Assembly (NCBI RefSeq): GCF_002741985.1
Contig: NZ_APHW01000013.1
Span: 79,304-143,303, forward strand
Reading direction: 5' to 3'
Source: Vibrio rotiferianus CAIM 577 = LMG 21460
GTDB lineage: Bacteria; Pseudomonadota; Gammaproteobacteria; Enterobacterales; Vibrionaceae
DNA length: 64,000 bases
In this document: one piece after another, positions 27,353 to 36,371 of the stretch
Position numbering within the stretch: the first letter of the stretch is position 1
Layout of the letters: every line of letters begins with the position of its first letter
The notes under the pieces: model-generated
The model's input: the letters and a program-made list of their open reading frames with translations, nothing else
Databases searched by the model: none
What the model was told of the DNA's origin: nothing
Program-made: the position numbers and the translations under genes

Positions 27353-27670
27353 TTAAAGTTTTGAATTAACAGGTATTGCGTGGTCAATACGCAGCAAACA
27401 CATGATCTCTAGTGGTTGTCCTGCTACGTTCTCGATACGCATACTCCTGTTGCGTTCAACTAAGCGCTTATACAAGTAAACAATGGCACCAATACCAGAA
27501 GAATCAAGAAATTGGACGTTTTCTAAGTTCACTTCAACTTCAGGATGATTGTCCGAGTGAATCACATCGTCAATTTGACTTTGCGCCTCGCGACAACCTT
27601 TGGCATCTAGGTCACCATAAATTTCCAATGTAAGTTGGGTGTGACTCGTTTCGATTTTTTTTAGTTCCAT
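27353..27670 (-). CDS. sypA: SypA-like STAS-domain protein
   Basis: 105 residues from the ATG at 27670 (AAGGAG seven bases upstream). A longer frame starting at 27706 would begin inside the sigma-54 -12 element, so it is unlikely. The STAS core VEVNLENVQFLDSSGIGAIVYLYKRL carries the phosphorylatable Ser of anti-sigma-antagonist proteins (Ser 57 or 58 here). In V. fischeri SypA is switched by the kinase/phosphatase SypE at Ser 56. No SypE is encoded in this locus, so control must differ. First gene of the syp A-H unit. Confidence 0.9.
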   Translation of the reverse strand: MELKKIETSHTQLTLEIYGDLDAKGCREAQSQIDDVIHSDNHPEVEVNLENVQFLDSSGIGAIVYLYKRLVERNRSMRIENVAGQPLEIMCLLRIDHAIPVNSKL

Positions 27671-27701
27671 TGCGATATCTCCTTCGTTGTAATTCTTGTG
27701 T

Positions 27702-27717
27702 AGCACTTAATGTGCCA
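27702..27717 (-). promoter_or_regulatory. Sigma-54 promoter of sypA-H
   Basis: On the minus strand TGGCACATTAAGTGCT fits the -24/-12 consensus, 31 bases before the sypA ATG. The same pattern occurs before sypI and sypP. Confidence 0.82.
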
Positions 27718-27787
27718 AATAATTTGTTTAGTAAATACAATTGGTTATGTGTTTTTGGTGTGCTCGATTGGTAGTGGCGGGTGTTGA

Positions 27788-27861
27788 CTCTCAAATTGAG
27801 AATCAAAACGGAGTTAGCAATGAAATAGCCACATTGAGAAACTGGGTCACCAAAATGAGAA
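27788..27861 (-). promoter_or_regulatory. Array of three TTCTCA-NNN-TG boxes, probable SypG enhancer
   Basis: On the minus strand there are three boxes: TTCTCATTTTGGTGA (27847-27861), TTCTCAATGTGGCTA (27826-27840) and TTCTCAATTTGAGAG (27788-27802). All keep the TTCTCA-NNN-TG core described for SypG; the last is a near-perfect palindrome. They lie 70-145 bases upstream of the sigma-54 element, within the 345-base gap between sypA and the divergent ligase gene. Confidence 0.72.
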
Positions 27862-28051
27862 TTAAATTGACGGCACTTTCAGAGTTGGGGAGTTGCGCAA
27901 TATGAAGTGCTTTGAAGAATCATGTAACCAAGGTGACGATGAGCATCAGTATTGTTGCACTCTCTCGGATATATTTTGGTTGCCCATGTAGATTGGTTTA
28001 TTGATGGGTTTTAATGATGCTTATGAGAGGGTAAAACGGTCGTTGCTTATT

Positions 28052-28888
28052 ATGAGAATGAATTTAATTGCTTTGGCAGTAATTGCTACGATTAGTGCTA
28101 CTGCAGAGTCTTCTGAGACACCTTTTGTCCCCCTTGCTGAAACCTACCACCAAGATATCGATATAGCGGAATATTGGTACAGTGAGAAACTTGATGGCAT
28201 TAGGGCGTATTGGACTGGTAGACAGTTTGTTACTCGAAACGGGAATACTATTCACGCACCGGAATGGTTTAAGAAAGACTTACCTCCGTTTCCTCTTGAT
28301 GGGGAACTGTGGGCTGGACGAGGTAACTTTAATATTGTTCAGCAAACGGTTTTAGATAAAACACCCAATGATGCGTCGTGGAGGGCCATCGATTTTATGG
28401 TGTTTGATATTCCTGAAGCGGCTGGTGATTACCAAAAGCGATACTATAATCTTCAAAGTATTGTCTTACAGCTAGATGCTGACCACGTAAAGTACATTGA
28501 GCACAGGCCGATAAAAAGTGAGAAACAACTTTTTAAGCAGCTCGATAACATTGCACACTCTAGGGGTGAGGGTGTGATGTTGCGAAAGGTATCTAGCCGA
28601 TATCAAGCTGGGCGTGGTAGTGACTTACTTAAGCTTAAACGCTATGAAGATGCAGAAGGTGTAGTTATTGGTTACAAACCAGGAACGGGAAGACTGCTTG
28701 GAATGATGGGGGCGATTTTAATACAGACATCAGAAGGAAAGCAGTTTTACATTGGCAGCGGATTTACCGATGAGGATAGAAAATCACCACCTAAATTAGG
28801 CGCAACCATTACTTATCGTTTTAATGGCTATACGCACAATGGCATCCCTAAATTTGCTCGTTATTTACGTGAGCGACTAAAAGAATAA
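28052..28888 (+). CDS. Periplasmic ATP-dependent DNA ligase (LigE type)
   Basis: 278 residues from the ATG at 28052. Upstream in-frame starts lack ribosome sites and this start exposes the signal peptide NLIALAVIATISATAES. The ligase nucleophile motif I is SEKLDGIRAYW, followed by motif III (DFMVFDIP), motif IV (GEGVMLRK) and motif V (LLKLKRYEDAEGVVIG), then an OB-fold end. The length is that of the minimal LigE/LigA ligases. A secreted ligase has been linked to repair of DNA during uptake in competent bacteria. It is divergent from sypA and ends 2 bases from the convergent DUF3080 gene. Confidence 0.9.
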   Translation: MRMNLIALAVIATISATAESSETPFVPLAETYHQDIDIAEYWYSEKLDGIRAYWTGRQFVTRNGNTIHAPEWFKKDLPPFPLDGELWAGRGNFNIVQQTVLDKTPNDASWRAIDFMVFDIPEAAGDYQKRYYNLQSIVLQLDADHVKYIEHRPIKSEKQLFKQLDNIAHSRGEGVMLRKVSSRYQAGRGSDLLKLKRYEDAEGVVIGYKPGTGRLLGMMGAILIQTSEGKQFYIGSGFTDEDRKSPPKLGATITYRFNGYTHNGIPKFARYLRERLKE

Positions 28889-28890
28889 AA

Positions 28891-29904
28891 TCAGCGCTCT
28901 ACTTTGACACCACAACGCCCAAACAGATCTTTCCAAAAATGCACATGTTCTAATGCTTTTTTTCGGAACTGGTTGTGTGCCGATTCAATGCCGTAACTCT
29001 TCCCGTGCGCAGCCATTCTTTGTTCGACTAATCGGACTCCAACACTTAACTGCTGATAAGTACTATCAACGAACGCCATATAAGGTTGAACTTCGGCTAC
29101 ATAGATGGATTGGAATACGTTTTTCAAATAGCGAAACTGAGTTGTATCACGGTTAGCGCCACAAATGATCTTGTCTTGGTTTTCTTCAAGCATTTGTGTG
29201 GTTTGTTCTAGCCAATGGGTCGCATCAACCAAGGTGTAATAGAGTCGTCCAACAATACGTGTTTTTTCGAGCTCTTCTTGATAGTTCACTATGGTAACGT
29301 CGGGTAAGCGAGAAAGGGTGCGATAGGGTGTTTGGTACATTTCATCTAGAGCAAGGAAAGCATCTCGCACATGGGCAATTTGGTCTTTGCTTTCTAATGG
29401 TAACCATTCAGAACCTGTTAGCTGTTTGCGCATGGCGTCGCTAGTAAGCAGCATATTGTCGAGATGTACTGTTAGGTGGTGCCACTTCTGATCGTACAAG
29501 CCACTGAGCTTTGTGATTTCCTCATCGCTTAATGGGTAATCACTCAAGCATCCATTCAATGTTCTAAGCAGACTGGTTTGATAGTCGAAATCGTAAAAAG
29601 CGTCTTGAACTTTTCCCAGTTGTGAGTTCTTTTCTGCCAACAAGTTAAACAGACCACATTGACGCAGTTGGTAGCTTTCTAGTAGGCCAAGTGACAGGCG
29701 AGGGAGCTCTTGAAACAACTCTCGTTTGTCGGGAATGGTGACGGCATGTGAAGTTTCGAGTTCGGATTCCGATACCTCCAAAACATTTGCTAGGCGCTGA
29801 TTGTATTTTTCGAATACAGCCTTCTCCGGGTTAAACCATTCGGTGCACCCACTGAGCAGAGTAGTCGAGAGTAAAAGTGCCGAAGCGATAAGCGAAGTTC
29901 TCAC
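28891..29904 (-). CDS. DUF3080 lipoprotein of unknown function
   Basis: 337 residues. Lipobox in LLSTTLLSGCTEW (Cys near 20), then a mostly helical mature protein with paired Cys residues (RQCGLFNLL, LNGCLSDYPL, KIICGANRD, FGRCGV). The sequence matches the DUF3080 family, found in gamma-proteobacteria and commonly beside norM and ribE in vibrios. The function is unknown. A terminator separates it from norM upstream. Confidence 0.82.
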   Translation of the reverse strand: MRTSLIASALLLSTTLLSGCTEWFNPEKAVFEKYNQRLANVLEVSESELETSHAVTIPDKRELFQELPRLSLGLLESYQLRQCGLFNLLAEKNSQLGKVQDAFYDFDYQTSLLRTLNGCLSDYPLSDEEITKLSGLYDQKWHHLTVHLDNMLLTSDAMRKQLTGSEWLPLESKDQIAHVRDAFLALDEMYQTPYRTLSRLPDVTIVNYQEELEKTRIVGRLYYTLVDATHWLEQTTQMLEENQDKIICGANRDTTQFRYLKNVFQSIYVAEVQPYMAFVDSTYQQLSVGVRLVEQRMAAHGKSYGIESAHNQFRKKALEHVHFWKDLFGRCGVKVER

Positions 29905-29960
29905 AGCATTTCCTTTTTTATCACTTAGATAAGTATACTTTGTGACACGCGGGAGAGATC

Positions 29961-29985
29961 AAAAAAGCCAGCGTTCGCTGGCTTT
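29961..29985 (-). terminator. Rho-independent terminator after norM
   Basis: A 10-bp stem AAAGCCAGCG/CGCTGGCTTT followed on the minus strand by a run of T lies 26 bases after the norM stop. Confidence 0.85.
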
Positions 29986-30011
29986 AAAATTTGATAGTCT
30001 CGAAGTTTGAA

Positions 30012-31382
30012 CTATTGCTGAGAGAAGTTCAACTGCACATCTGGTTCTTGGTGATGCATCCAACGGAGGCGAATACCCAATAGGAACGCAGCAGATGAAA
30101 GGCCAATAATAAAGCCTAGCCAGAAACCTTGTGCGCCCATTGGCTCTACAATCCAATCTGTGCGACCAAGTACATAACCGATTGGCAAACCAAGTAACCA
30201 GTACGCAATGAAGGTACGGTTGAAGATAGCACGCATATCTTTGTAGCCGCGTAGTGCACCTGCCGCAATAACTTGAACCGCGTCTGTACATTGGTAGATT
30301 GCAGCAAACAGCAACAACACCATCGCAAGCTCAATTACTTCTGGGTTGTTGGTATAAAGCAACGCAATTTGCTCTCGGAACAGCACGGTTAGGATTGCTG
30401 TCATTACTGCGAGTGCAAGACCAACCATCACACCGACACGAGAAGCGACACGTGCACCGTCTACGTTCTCTTCGCCTAAGCGATGGCCAACACGAATACT
30501 CACCGCTGCACCTACACTCATTGGTAGCATGAACACCAGTGAAGAGAAGTTAATCGCAACTTGGTGCGCCGCGACAATGATTGAGCCCAACGGAGAAACC
30601 AAAAGCGCCACCACTGCAAACAACGTCACTTCAAAGAACAACGCCGCTGCGACAGGGAAGCCCAGTTTGAACAAACGAACTTGCGCCTTGAGTTGAGGTT
30701 TGTGGAACTCACCAAATAGATTAATGCTCTTTAGGCGTGCTGAGGTTGTCACGTAAAGCAGCAGTAAGCCAAACATTACCCAGTATACGATTGCTGTTGC
30801 AACGCCACAACCAACCCCGCCTAAAGCAGGAGCACCGAATTTACCGTAAACGAAAATCCAGTTAAGAGGGATATTCAGCATCAAGCCAATAAAGCCAATC
30901 ACCATTGCTGGTTTTGTAAGGGACATCCCATCAGTAAAGCTGCGCAAGGTTTGGAATAGCAAAAAGGCTGGCACAGCGAAGATCACGGCATGGATGTAAC
31001 CTACTGTCTTCTCTGTCATCGCGGCTTCGACATCCATAAACCCAAGAATGAACTGAGTTTGGAACAATACGCCGATGATAGGAATACTGATAAGCAGGGC
31101 CAGTACGATACCTTGCTGGATCTCAAATGGGATTTTAACGCGTCGACCAGAACCATTTAGTTGAGCGACTACTGGCACAAGTGCCATCAATAGGCCTACA
31201 CCAAATAGAATTGATGGAAGCCAAATACTTGCTGCTACAGATACGGCAGCCATATCGGTAGCGCTGACGCCACCTGCCATCACAGTATCCACAAAGCCCA
31301 TCCCCGTTTGCGCGACAGAAGCGATCAACACAGGGGTTGCTAATTTAATAAGGCTCGATGCTTCTTCTTTATAGCGATGCAC
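30012..31382 (-). CDS. norM: NorM multidrug/Na+ antiporter (MATE family)
   Basis: 456 residues, twelve predicted membrane helices. The start (MHRYKEEASSLIKLATPVLI, SVAQTGMGFVDTVMAGGVSATDMAAVSVAASIWLP) and the end (WLGFIIGLSSAAFLLGIRLRWMHHQEPDVQLNFS) closely follow the 456-residue NorM of Vibrio parahaemolyticus, as I recall it. It exports cationic drugs and dyes in exchange for Na+ at the inner membrane. It is divergent from ribE across a 281-base gap in which I see no riboswitch. Confidence 0.95.
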   Translation of the reverse strand: MHRYKEEASSLIKLATPVLIASVAQTGMGFVDTVMAGGVSATDMAAVSVAASIWLPSILFGVGLLMALVPVVAQLNGSGRRVKIPFEIQQGIVLALLISIPIIGVLFQTQFILGFMDVEAAMTEKTVGYIHAVIFAVPAFLLFQTLRSFTDGMSLTKPAMVIGFIGLMLNIPLNWIFVYGKFGAPALGGVGCGVATAIVYWVMFGLLLLYVTTSARLKSINLFGEFHKPQLKAQVRLFKLGFPVAAALFFEVTLFAVVALLVSPLGSIIVAAHQVAINFSSLVFMLPMSVGAAVSIRVGHRLGEENVDGARVASRVGVMVGLALAVMTAILTVLFREQIALLYTNNPEVIELAMVLLLFAAIYQCTDAVQVIAAGALRGYKDMRAIFNRTFIAYWLLGLPIGYVLGRTDWIVEPMGAQGFWLGFIIGLSSAAFLLGIRLRWMHHQEPDVQLNFSQQ

Positions 31383-31663
31383 GAAATACTCCAGAGCGGA
31401 ACAATAAGTTGTAAAAGAAATTGTTTGAAAAGATATAGAGCGCTCGAGGACAAAAGATGTGATGAACTGATCTGATGGTTGATTTTAGTCACTATAAGGT
31501 GAAAAAATGCCTCGGAGGAACTCCGCGCAGATGATAAACAATTGTATGCTCAGATACCATACCCACAAGATGTGGAATTTTGGTTAATTGATAGACGATT
31601 GTAAAAATCGTCTTGGAACGTTTGTCTTGGCTATCAGTCGCTTCTAACAAATAGGTAAAAAGA

Positions 31664-32275
31664 ATGTTTACAGGAATCGTTCAAGGTACGGCTAAAGTCG
31701 TTCATATCGACAAGAAAGATCGCTTTCAAACTCATGTTGTGGAGCTCGAAGGCGCTTTAAATGAAGGTCTAGAGATTGGCGCGTCTGTCGCGCACAACGG
31801 TTGCTGCCTCACCGTAACCAAAATAGAAGGGACCCAGATCAGCTTTGACTTAATGCAGGCGACGCTAGCGTTGACCAACCTTGGTGAATTGGCAGAGGGC
31901 GATAGCGTGAATATTGAACGCGCCGCGAAGTTTGGTGATGAGATTGGTGGCCACAGTATGTCGGGGCACATCAGCTTGATGGCTGAAATTTCGGAAGTGA
32001 TTGATACGCCAAATAACCGTACGATTTGGTTTACGCTGCCACAAGATTCTATGAAATATGTGCTAGCGAAAGGCTACATTGGCTTGGATGGGTGTTCGCT
32101 GACGATTGGTGAAGTCGAAGACAACCGTTTCTCTGTTCACTTAATTCCAGAGACATTAGAAAGAACATTGTTCGGTCGTCGCCAAGTCGGTGAAAACATC
32201 AACGTAGAATTCGACCCGCAAACGCAAGCGATTGTTGACACAGTAGAGCGCGTACTAGCAGCGAAGCAGCTTTAG
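31664..32275 (+). CDS. ribE: Riboflavin synthase, alpha subunit
   Basis: 203 residues made of two lumazine-binding repeats: [12 protein letters not shown] with AHNGCCLTV, and GHSMSGHI with [11 protein letters not shown]. The enzyme forms riboflavin and a pyrimidinedione from two 6,7-dimethyl-8-ribityllumazine molecules. The length and N-terminal MFTGIVQ are canonical. No FMN riboswitch is visible upstream. A terminator follows, so it is probably transcribed alone. Confidence 0.96.
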   Translation: MFTGIVQGTAKVVHIDKKDRFQTHVVELEGALNEGLEIGASVAHNGCCLTVTKIEGTQISFDLMQATLALTNLGELAEGDSVNIERAAKFGDEIGGHSMSGHISLMAEISEVIDTPNNRTIWFTLPQDSMKYVLAKGYIGLDGCSLTIGEVEDNRFSVHLIPETLERTLFGRRQVGENINVEFDPQTQAIVDTVERVLAAKQL

Positions 32276-32316
32276 TCTGCTTGTAATAGCCAACTTACTT
32301 CAACAACGAAAATAAT

Positions 32317-32343
32317 AAAGGAGCACTTAAGGCTCCTTTTCTT
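32317..32343 (+). terminator. Rho-independent terminator after ribE
   Basis: A stem AAAGGAGC/GCTCCTTT with a 7-base loop and following T residues lies 42 bases after the stop. Confidence 0.85.
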
Positions 32344-32365
32344 ATTTCTATTGGGGGATGAGTTT

Positions 32366-32560
32366 CTACTCGTAGTTGTCATCGATGAATAATTCGACTT
32401 TCTGCTCGAGCTCATCAACCTTCATGTTGAGGTGGATGGCATGGCAGCAAGCCGGACAGTCATCATAAAACTCTTGGTTACCGTTACTTGCATCGAGAGT
32501 GATGCCAATTGAGTGCCCGCAGTGGGGGCATTTAACATGTCTTTCTGTGTAATTTTGCAT
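32366..32560 (-). CDS. CPXCG-motif cysteine-rich small protein
   Basis: 64 residues. Two Cys pairs (VKCPHCGHSIG and DDCPACCHAIH) can hold one zinc; the family is named for CPXCG. An acidic C-terminus (VELFIDDNYE) follows. The function is unknown. It is convergent with ribE, with the terminator between them. Confidence 0.82.
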   Translation of the reverse strand: MQNYTERHVKCPHCGHSIGITLDASNGNQEFYDDCPACCHAIHLNMKVDELEQKVELFIDDNYE

Positions 32561-32725
32561 ACAAAAACTCCTAGTATTGCAGGGCTTTTAATACTTTGTG
32601 TTAGAGAAAATACAGCCCTTGTTTACTCGCTTTTCTCTTTGAGTCAGAGATACAACGTAAGCCGAGTTACTAAGAATATTAGGTGTTCTTGTTGCTAATT
32701 GAGTCGAAATAAGTGGAAAAGTTGA

Positions 32726-32755
32726 CCCCAAACTCACGGTTGAGCTTGGGGGGGG
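32726..32755. other. Stem-loop ending in an 8-base G run
   Basis: CCCCAAACTCA-CGGT-TGAGCTTGGGG can fold with one mismatch. The G run is eight bases long (32748-32755), although only four are needed for the stem. The surrounding gap between the CPXCG gene and the fructosamine-kinase gene (32561-32827) holds nothing else I can identify. Confidence 0.4.
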
Positions 32756-32827
32756 ATTATATGGTGGTGATATGCGTCGAAAATTTACAATATGAAATGA
32801 TTTACATGCTAAATATGCAACGAATGT

Positions 32828-33694
32828 TCAATATGAGACGATCTTATTTATTAGCACTTGAGCTTGTTCTAAATAATGTCCGCCAAATAAGTTGCAATGA
32901 TTAAGTATATGATAAAGATTATAAATGTCTTTTCGTTCGCTATAGCCGAGTGGTAGAGGGGAGACAGACTCATAACCTTGATAAAATTCGGGTGTAAAGC
33001 CACCAAATAATTCAGTCATCGCGATGTCACACTCTCTATCACCCCAATAACTTGCCGGATCGTAGCAGATTGGACCAAAAGGGGTGAGGGCGGCATTGCC
33101 ATTCCACAAATCACCATGGAGAAGTGAAGGCTCAGGTGAATGGTTGGCTAAGAGGCGTTTTACCACGTCAATAAAATCATCTATATCGACTAGCTCAATG
33201 CCTTTTTCTTTGAGTAATTGGAGTTGCCAGCCGATTCGTTGTTCAGCAAAAAAAGTGCACCATTTCTTGTGCCATTGGTTTGGTTGAAGGGTTGAACCAA
33301 TGTAATTGTCGTTGTCAAAACCAAATTCTTTTTGTTCTCCCCACAAGTGTAACTGCGCTAATTGCTGGCCGAACTTGAAACTGTTTGATGAATCCTCAAG
33401 CGGTTTTGTAGGGAGGTAATTTAGGATGATGAATGAGTGCGTTTTGGTTGTTCCCACCAAAACTACTTCAGGCACAAAAACGGTGGAGGTTTCTCTGAGT
33501 AAGTGAAGACTCTCTGCTTCGAGCTCAAACTTAGTGAAGAAATTACGCTCGTTTATCTTTACGAAGTAACGTTGCTCACCATCGTTAATCATATAGCTTT
33601 CACTGATGTCACCACCTGAAAGCCTCGTTTTTTCTGCGATTTGATATTCGAATAGTAAGGTGTCAGAAAGCTGTTGAGCTATTGCTTGCCACAT
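32828..33694 (-). CDS. Fructosamine kinase-like protein
   Basis: 288 residues from the ATG at 33694 (GGAG six bases upstream); 29 further in-frame residues upstream have no start support. Motifs: LSGGDISESYMI (nucleotide site), YFVKINERNF with the ATP-binding Lys, LLHGDLWNGN (catalytic loop Asp) and ICYDPASYWGDRECDIAMTELFGG, the signature of fructosamine-3-kinases (APH fold). These phosphorylate ketoamines on glycated proteins as deglycation repair. The bacterial substrate is not certain. Confidence 0.9.
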   Translation of the reverse strand: MWQAIAQQLSDTLLFEYQIAEKTRLSGGDISESYMINDGEQRYFVKINERNFFTKFELEAESLHLLRETSTVFVPEVVLVGTTKTHSFIILNYLPTKPLEDSSNSFKFGQQLAQLHLWGEQKEFGFDNDNYIGSTLQPNQWHKKWCTFFAEQRIGWQLQLLKEKGIELVDIDDFIDVVKRLLANHSPEPSLLHGDLWNGNAALTPFGPICYDPASYWGDRECDIAMTELFGGFTPEFYQGYESVSPLPLGYSERKDIYNLYHILNHCNLFGGHYLEQAQVLINKIVSY

Positions 33695-33918
33695 AGAAAA
33701 CTCCGCTAATCCACTTAACCTCCAATAGTTTAGATGAAGTGGCGAAGGATTGACGGGTAATAGAGCAAACTTCGGCAACAAAATATGTTGGAAATGTTAA
33801 TAAATTGCATAACTGTGAATCAAGTCTCTTATAAGTGACTGATTTACGTCACTACCATATGGCGGTGTCTCTATACAACGAGTATTATTCTTTTTTTGAC
33901 TTTAGTTCCATAGGTGAT

Positions 33919-34890
33919 ATGAAAATACTCATATGTGACGACTCGGCAGTAGCACGAAAGTTGGTTATTCGTTCTATTTTGCAAGAGCCATCGCTGCAAT
34001 TGCTCGAAGCTCAGGATGGTTACGAGGCGCTTCAAATTATGATGGAACAAAACATAGACGTTTTGTTCTTAGATTTGACTATGCCAGTAATGGATGGCTT
34101 TGAACTACTCGAATCATTGCCAGTGAGTACCTATGAAACAAAAGTGGTCGTCATTTCTGGTGACGTACAGCAAGAAGCAAAGCAGAGGTGTCTTGAGTTA
34201 GGCGCGCTTGATTTCGTGGAAAAACCGTTTTCTGAGCAAGAAATTGTGCCTTTGTTTACTCGTTTAGGGCTTCACTATGCGTTAATGAGCCCAGCAAGTA
34301 CAAGTGAGCAAACAAAGTCAGCAACACTGTCTCCAATTGCAAAATTCCGTGAAGTTGCCAATATCGCCTTAGGTAAAGGTGCAGCAATTATGGCTGACCA
34401 CCTGAGTGAGTTTATACAATTGCCAGTTCCTCACGTCGGTCCATTGTCATACGGTGAGCTTCACATGACATTGGTGGATGTTTTGGGTAGAGAACGATCT
34501 GTGGCTGTCTCTCAGCGCTTCGTTGGTGGTGGTGTTCATGGTGAAGCGCTGGTTTGTTTGCGCGGTAAGGACATCAATCTCATTGGCGAAAAGTTGGGAT
34601 ATTTGCTGGAGTTTACGCCGTCGAATGAAATTATCTTAAACATCGCAAACCTTTTGGTATCTTCTTTCCTCACCTCTTTGGGGAGCCAACTCGACAAACA
34701 ATTCTCCTTACGCCAACCAGCCATTATTGACACTGTCTCCCCTTTCAAAGAAGAGAGCGAAGAGGCTGGCGAGCTCTTTACTATTGAATACACTTACATG
34801 GCTGAGTCCCTTGATTTTGAGTGTGAGGTCCTTTTCTTAATCGACAAGTCGTCTGTGGAAATCATATATGAAATCATGGAGCTAATTTGA
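33919..34890 (+). CDS. Response regulator with C-terminal CheC-like phosphatase domain
   Basis: 323 residues from the ATG at 33919 (AGGTG upstream); the frame opens 28 codons earlier at a GTG without a better ribosome site. The receiver MKILICDDSAVARKLVIRSIL has phospho-Asp in DVLFLDLTMPVMDGFE and Lys in VEKPF. The second half carries two CheC-type motifs (FREVANIALGKGAAIMADHL and NEIILNIANLLVSSFLTSL), each with the E-x2-N pair used to dephosphorylate CheY-like proteins. It overlaps the next gene by one base (TGATG), suggesting it signals with the PAS-GGDEF enzyme. Confidence 0.85.
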   Translation: MKILICDDSAVARKLVIRSILQEPSLQLLEAQDGYEALQIMMEQNIDVLFLDLTMPVMDGFELLESLPVSTYETKVVVISGDVQQEAKQRCLELGALDFVEKPFSEQEIVPLFTRLGLHYALMSPASTSEQTKSATLSPIAKFREVANIALGKGAAIMADHLSEFIQLPVPHVGPLSYGELHMTLVDVLGRERSVAVSQRFVGGGVHGEALVCLRGKDINLIGEKLGYLLEFTPSNEIILNIANLLVSSFLTSLGSQLDKQFSLRQPAIIDTVSPFKEESEEAGELFTIEYTYMAESLDFECEVLFLIDKSSVEIIYEIMELI

Positions 34891-35864
34891 TGTCTGAGAT
34901 TACGTTAGATATTGCTGACTTTCACTGGGTTACTCAAATTCTTGATACGATGGATTCAGGATTGGTGGTGATTGACCGGGAGTATAAGGTGTGTGTCTGG
35001 AATGGCTTTATGCAGTCATACAGTGGGGTATTGTCACAGAACATTTTGGGGCGTTGTCTCTTTGACCATTTTGAAGACCTACCGAGAACGTGGTTAGAAA
35101 CGAAAATCAAAACCGCAGCGGATCTAGAAACACGTTCTTTTTCTAGTTGGGAGAATCGACCTTATCTTTTCAAGTTTCAGAATTTCTCCCCTGTTTCTAA
35201 CGGCAGTAATTACATGTATCAAGATATCGTAATAACACCGTTGCATTCACTTTCCGGCGAGATAAATCATATCGCTATACAAGTTAATGATGTTTCTGAA
35301 ACGGCACGTAACCGAATCCATTTAAAAGAGACGAACTTGCATCTTTCTGAAATCAGTAGAAAAGATGGGCTTACAGGGTTATTTAATCGAGCGTTTTGGG
35401 AGCAAGCTTTTAAAGAGGAGTTCGCTAGACTTAAATGCATGGAAACCCCATGTTCTTTGGTTATTTTTGATATCGACCATTTTAAGAAAGTGAATGACAC
35501 ATACGGACACCATACGGGGGACGAGGTGATCCGTCGAACCGCTAACTTGCTGAAACGCACAGCGAGAGGGAGTGATATTTGTGGTCGCTTTGGTGGTGAG
35601 GAATTTACAGTACTATTACCCAACACAAGTGAGGAGCAAGCAAAGTACTTTGCAGAGCGTTTGAGAAAGCGAATTGAGCAAGAAATCGTAAAAGTTGAAG
35701 AGTTTTTGATTAACTACACGATAAGTCTTGGCGTTTGCGAGTATAAATCTCAGTTTGATAGTCATACTCAATGGCTGAAGTCTGCCGATTCAGCACTATA
35801 TCGTGCAAAAGAAGGCGGGCGAAACCAAACATGCAGTCAACAAGAAATGCATAAAATTGGTTGA
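34890..35864 (+). CDS. PAS-GGDEF diguanylate cyclase
   Basis: 324 residues. A PAS domain (residues about 12-130, ILDTMDSGLVVIDREYKVCVWNGFMQSYSG) is followed by a short coiled coil and a GGDEF domain with intact RFGGEEFTVLL active loop. The DGLTGLFNRAFW start and DIDHFKKVNDTYGHHTGD metal site are normal. There is no EAL domain. It should make c-di-GMP in the cytoplasm. Its translation is coupled to the REC-CheC gene upstream. No RxxD inhibition site is obvious five residues before GGEEF. Confidence 0.92.
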   Translation: MSEITLDIADFHWVTQILDTMDSGLVVIDREYKVCVWNGFMQSYSGVLSQNILGRCLFDHFEDLPRTWLETKIKTAADLETRSFSSWENRPYLFKFQNFSPVSNGSNYMYQDIVITPLHSLSGEINHIAIQVNDVSETARNRIHLKETNLHLSEISRKDGLTGLFNRAFWEQAFKEEFARLKCMETPCSLVIFDIDHFKKVNDTYGHHTGDEVIRRTANLLKRTARGSDICGRFGGEEFTVLLPNTSEEQAKYFAERLRKRIEQEIVKVEEFLINYTISLGVCEYKSQFDSHTQWLKSADSALYRAKEGGRNQTCSQQEMHKIG

Positions 35865-35990
35865 TATTCGTCCAGTTAATTGACTAATTTTGATATATAT
35901 GAAATTAGTTAATGAAATTTTTTTGGCATGTCTTAGTATTGAAACTATTCGCTTTCCACAGTGAAAGCCAGCACCAAACGGAGAATAGAA

Positions 35991-36335
35991 GTGGTTGTAG
36001 AAACCGATGGATATCTGGCTCTAATTGAGCACTTGTCGCTAAACCTCGATATTTTTACTTCAGGAACCGGCGATACAGGTTCAGAAAGCATTGAAGATGT
36101 AGTAACCGACATGGTTGCCTCCAACATCATGGCGATCTTTGAACAGAACCCTGAGCTTCACTCAAGTGTTCGCTTTAAGCTTCTAAAAGAGGCTGACGCT
36201 GTAGTCGAAGACCTAAGCGAAGTGCTTGCGGGCGTTTGGCATAGAAAAGCGACAAACGAACAGATTACCTTCCTTGACGAATACATTGCCTTAGTTAAGA
36301 ACCTATTTGATACCGCTGTCGCGACATACGATTAG
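35991..36335 (+). CDS. DUF3802 family protein
   Basis: 114 residues from the GTG at 35991, which has GGAG eight bases upstream; the frame also opens 30 bases earlier at another GTG. Sequence VVETDGYLALIEHLSLNLDIF through an acidic helical middle to YIALVKNLFDTAV matches DUF3802, a vibrio-centred family of unknown function. No membrane segment or signal. Confidence 0.78.
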   Translation: MVVETDGYLALIEHLSLNLDIFTSGTGDTGSESIEDVVTDMVASNIMAIFEQNPELHSSVRFKLLKEADAVVEDLSEVLAGVWHRKATNEQITFLDEYIALVKNLFDTAVATYD

Positions 36336-36371
36336 TTTGGGTTGCTCTGAGTCCTTTTAATAGAAGAAGAG

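Noticed and set aside
31383..31663. FMN riboswitch before ribE
   Set aside because: The conserved RFN-element blocks could not be found in this gap.
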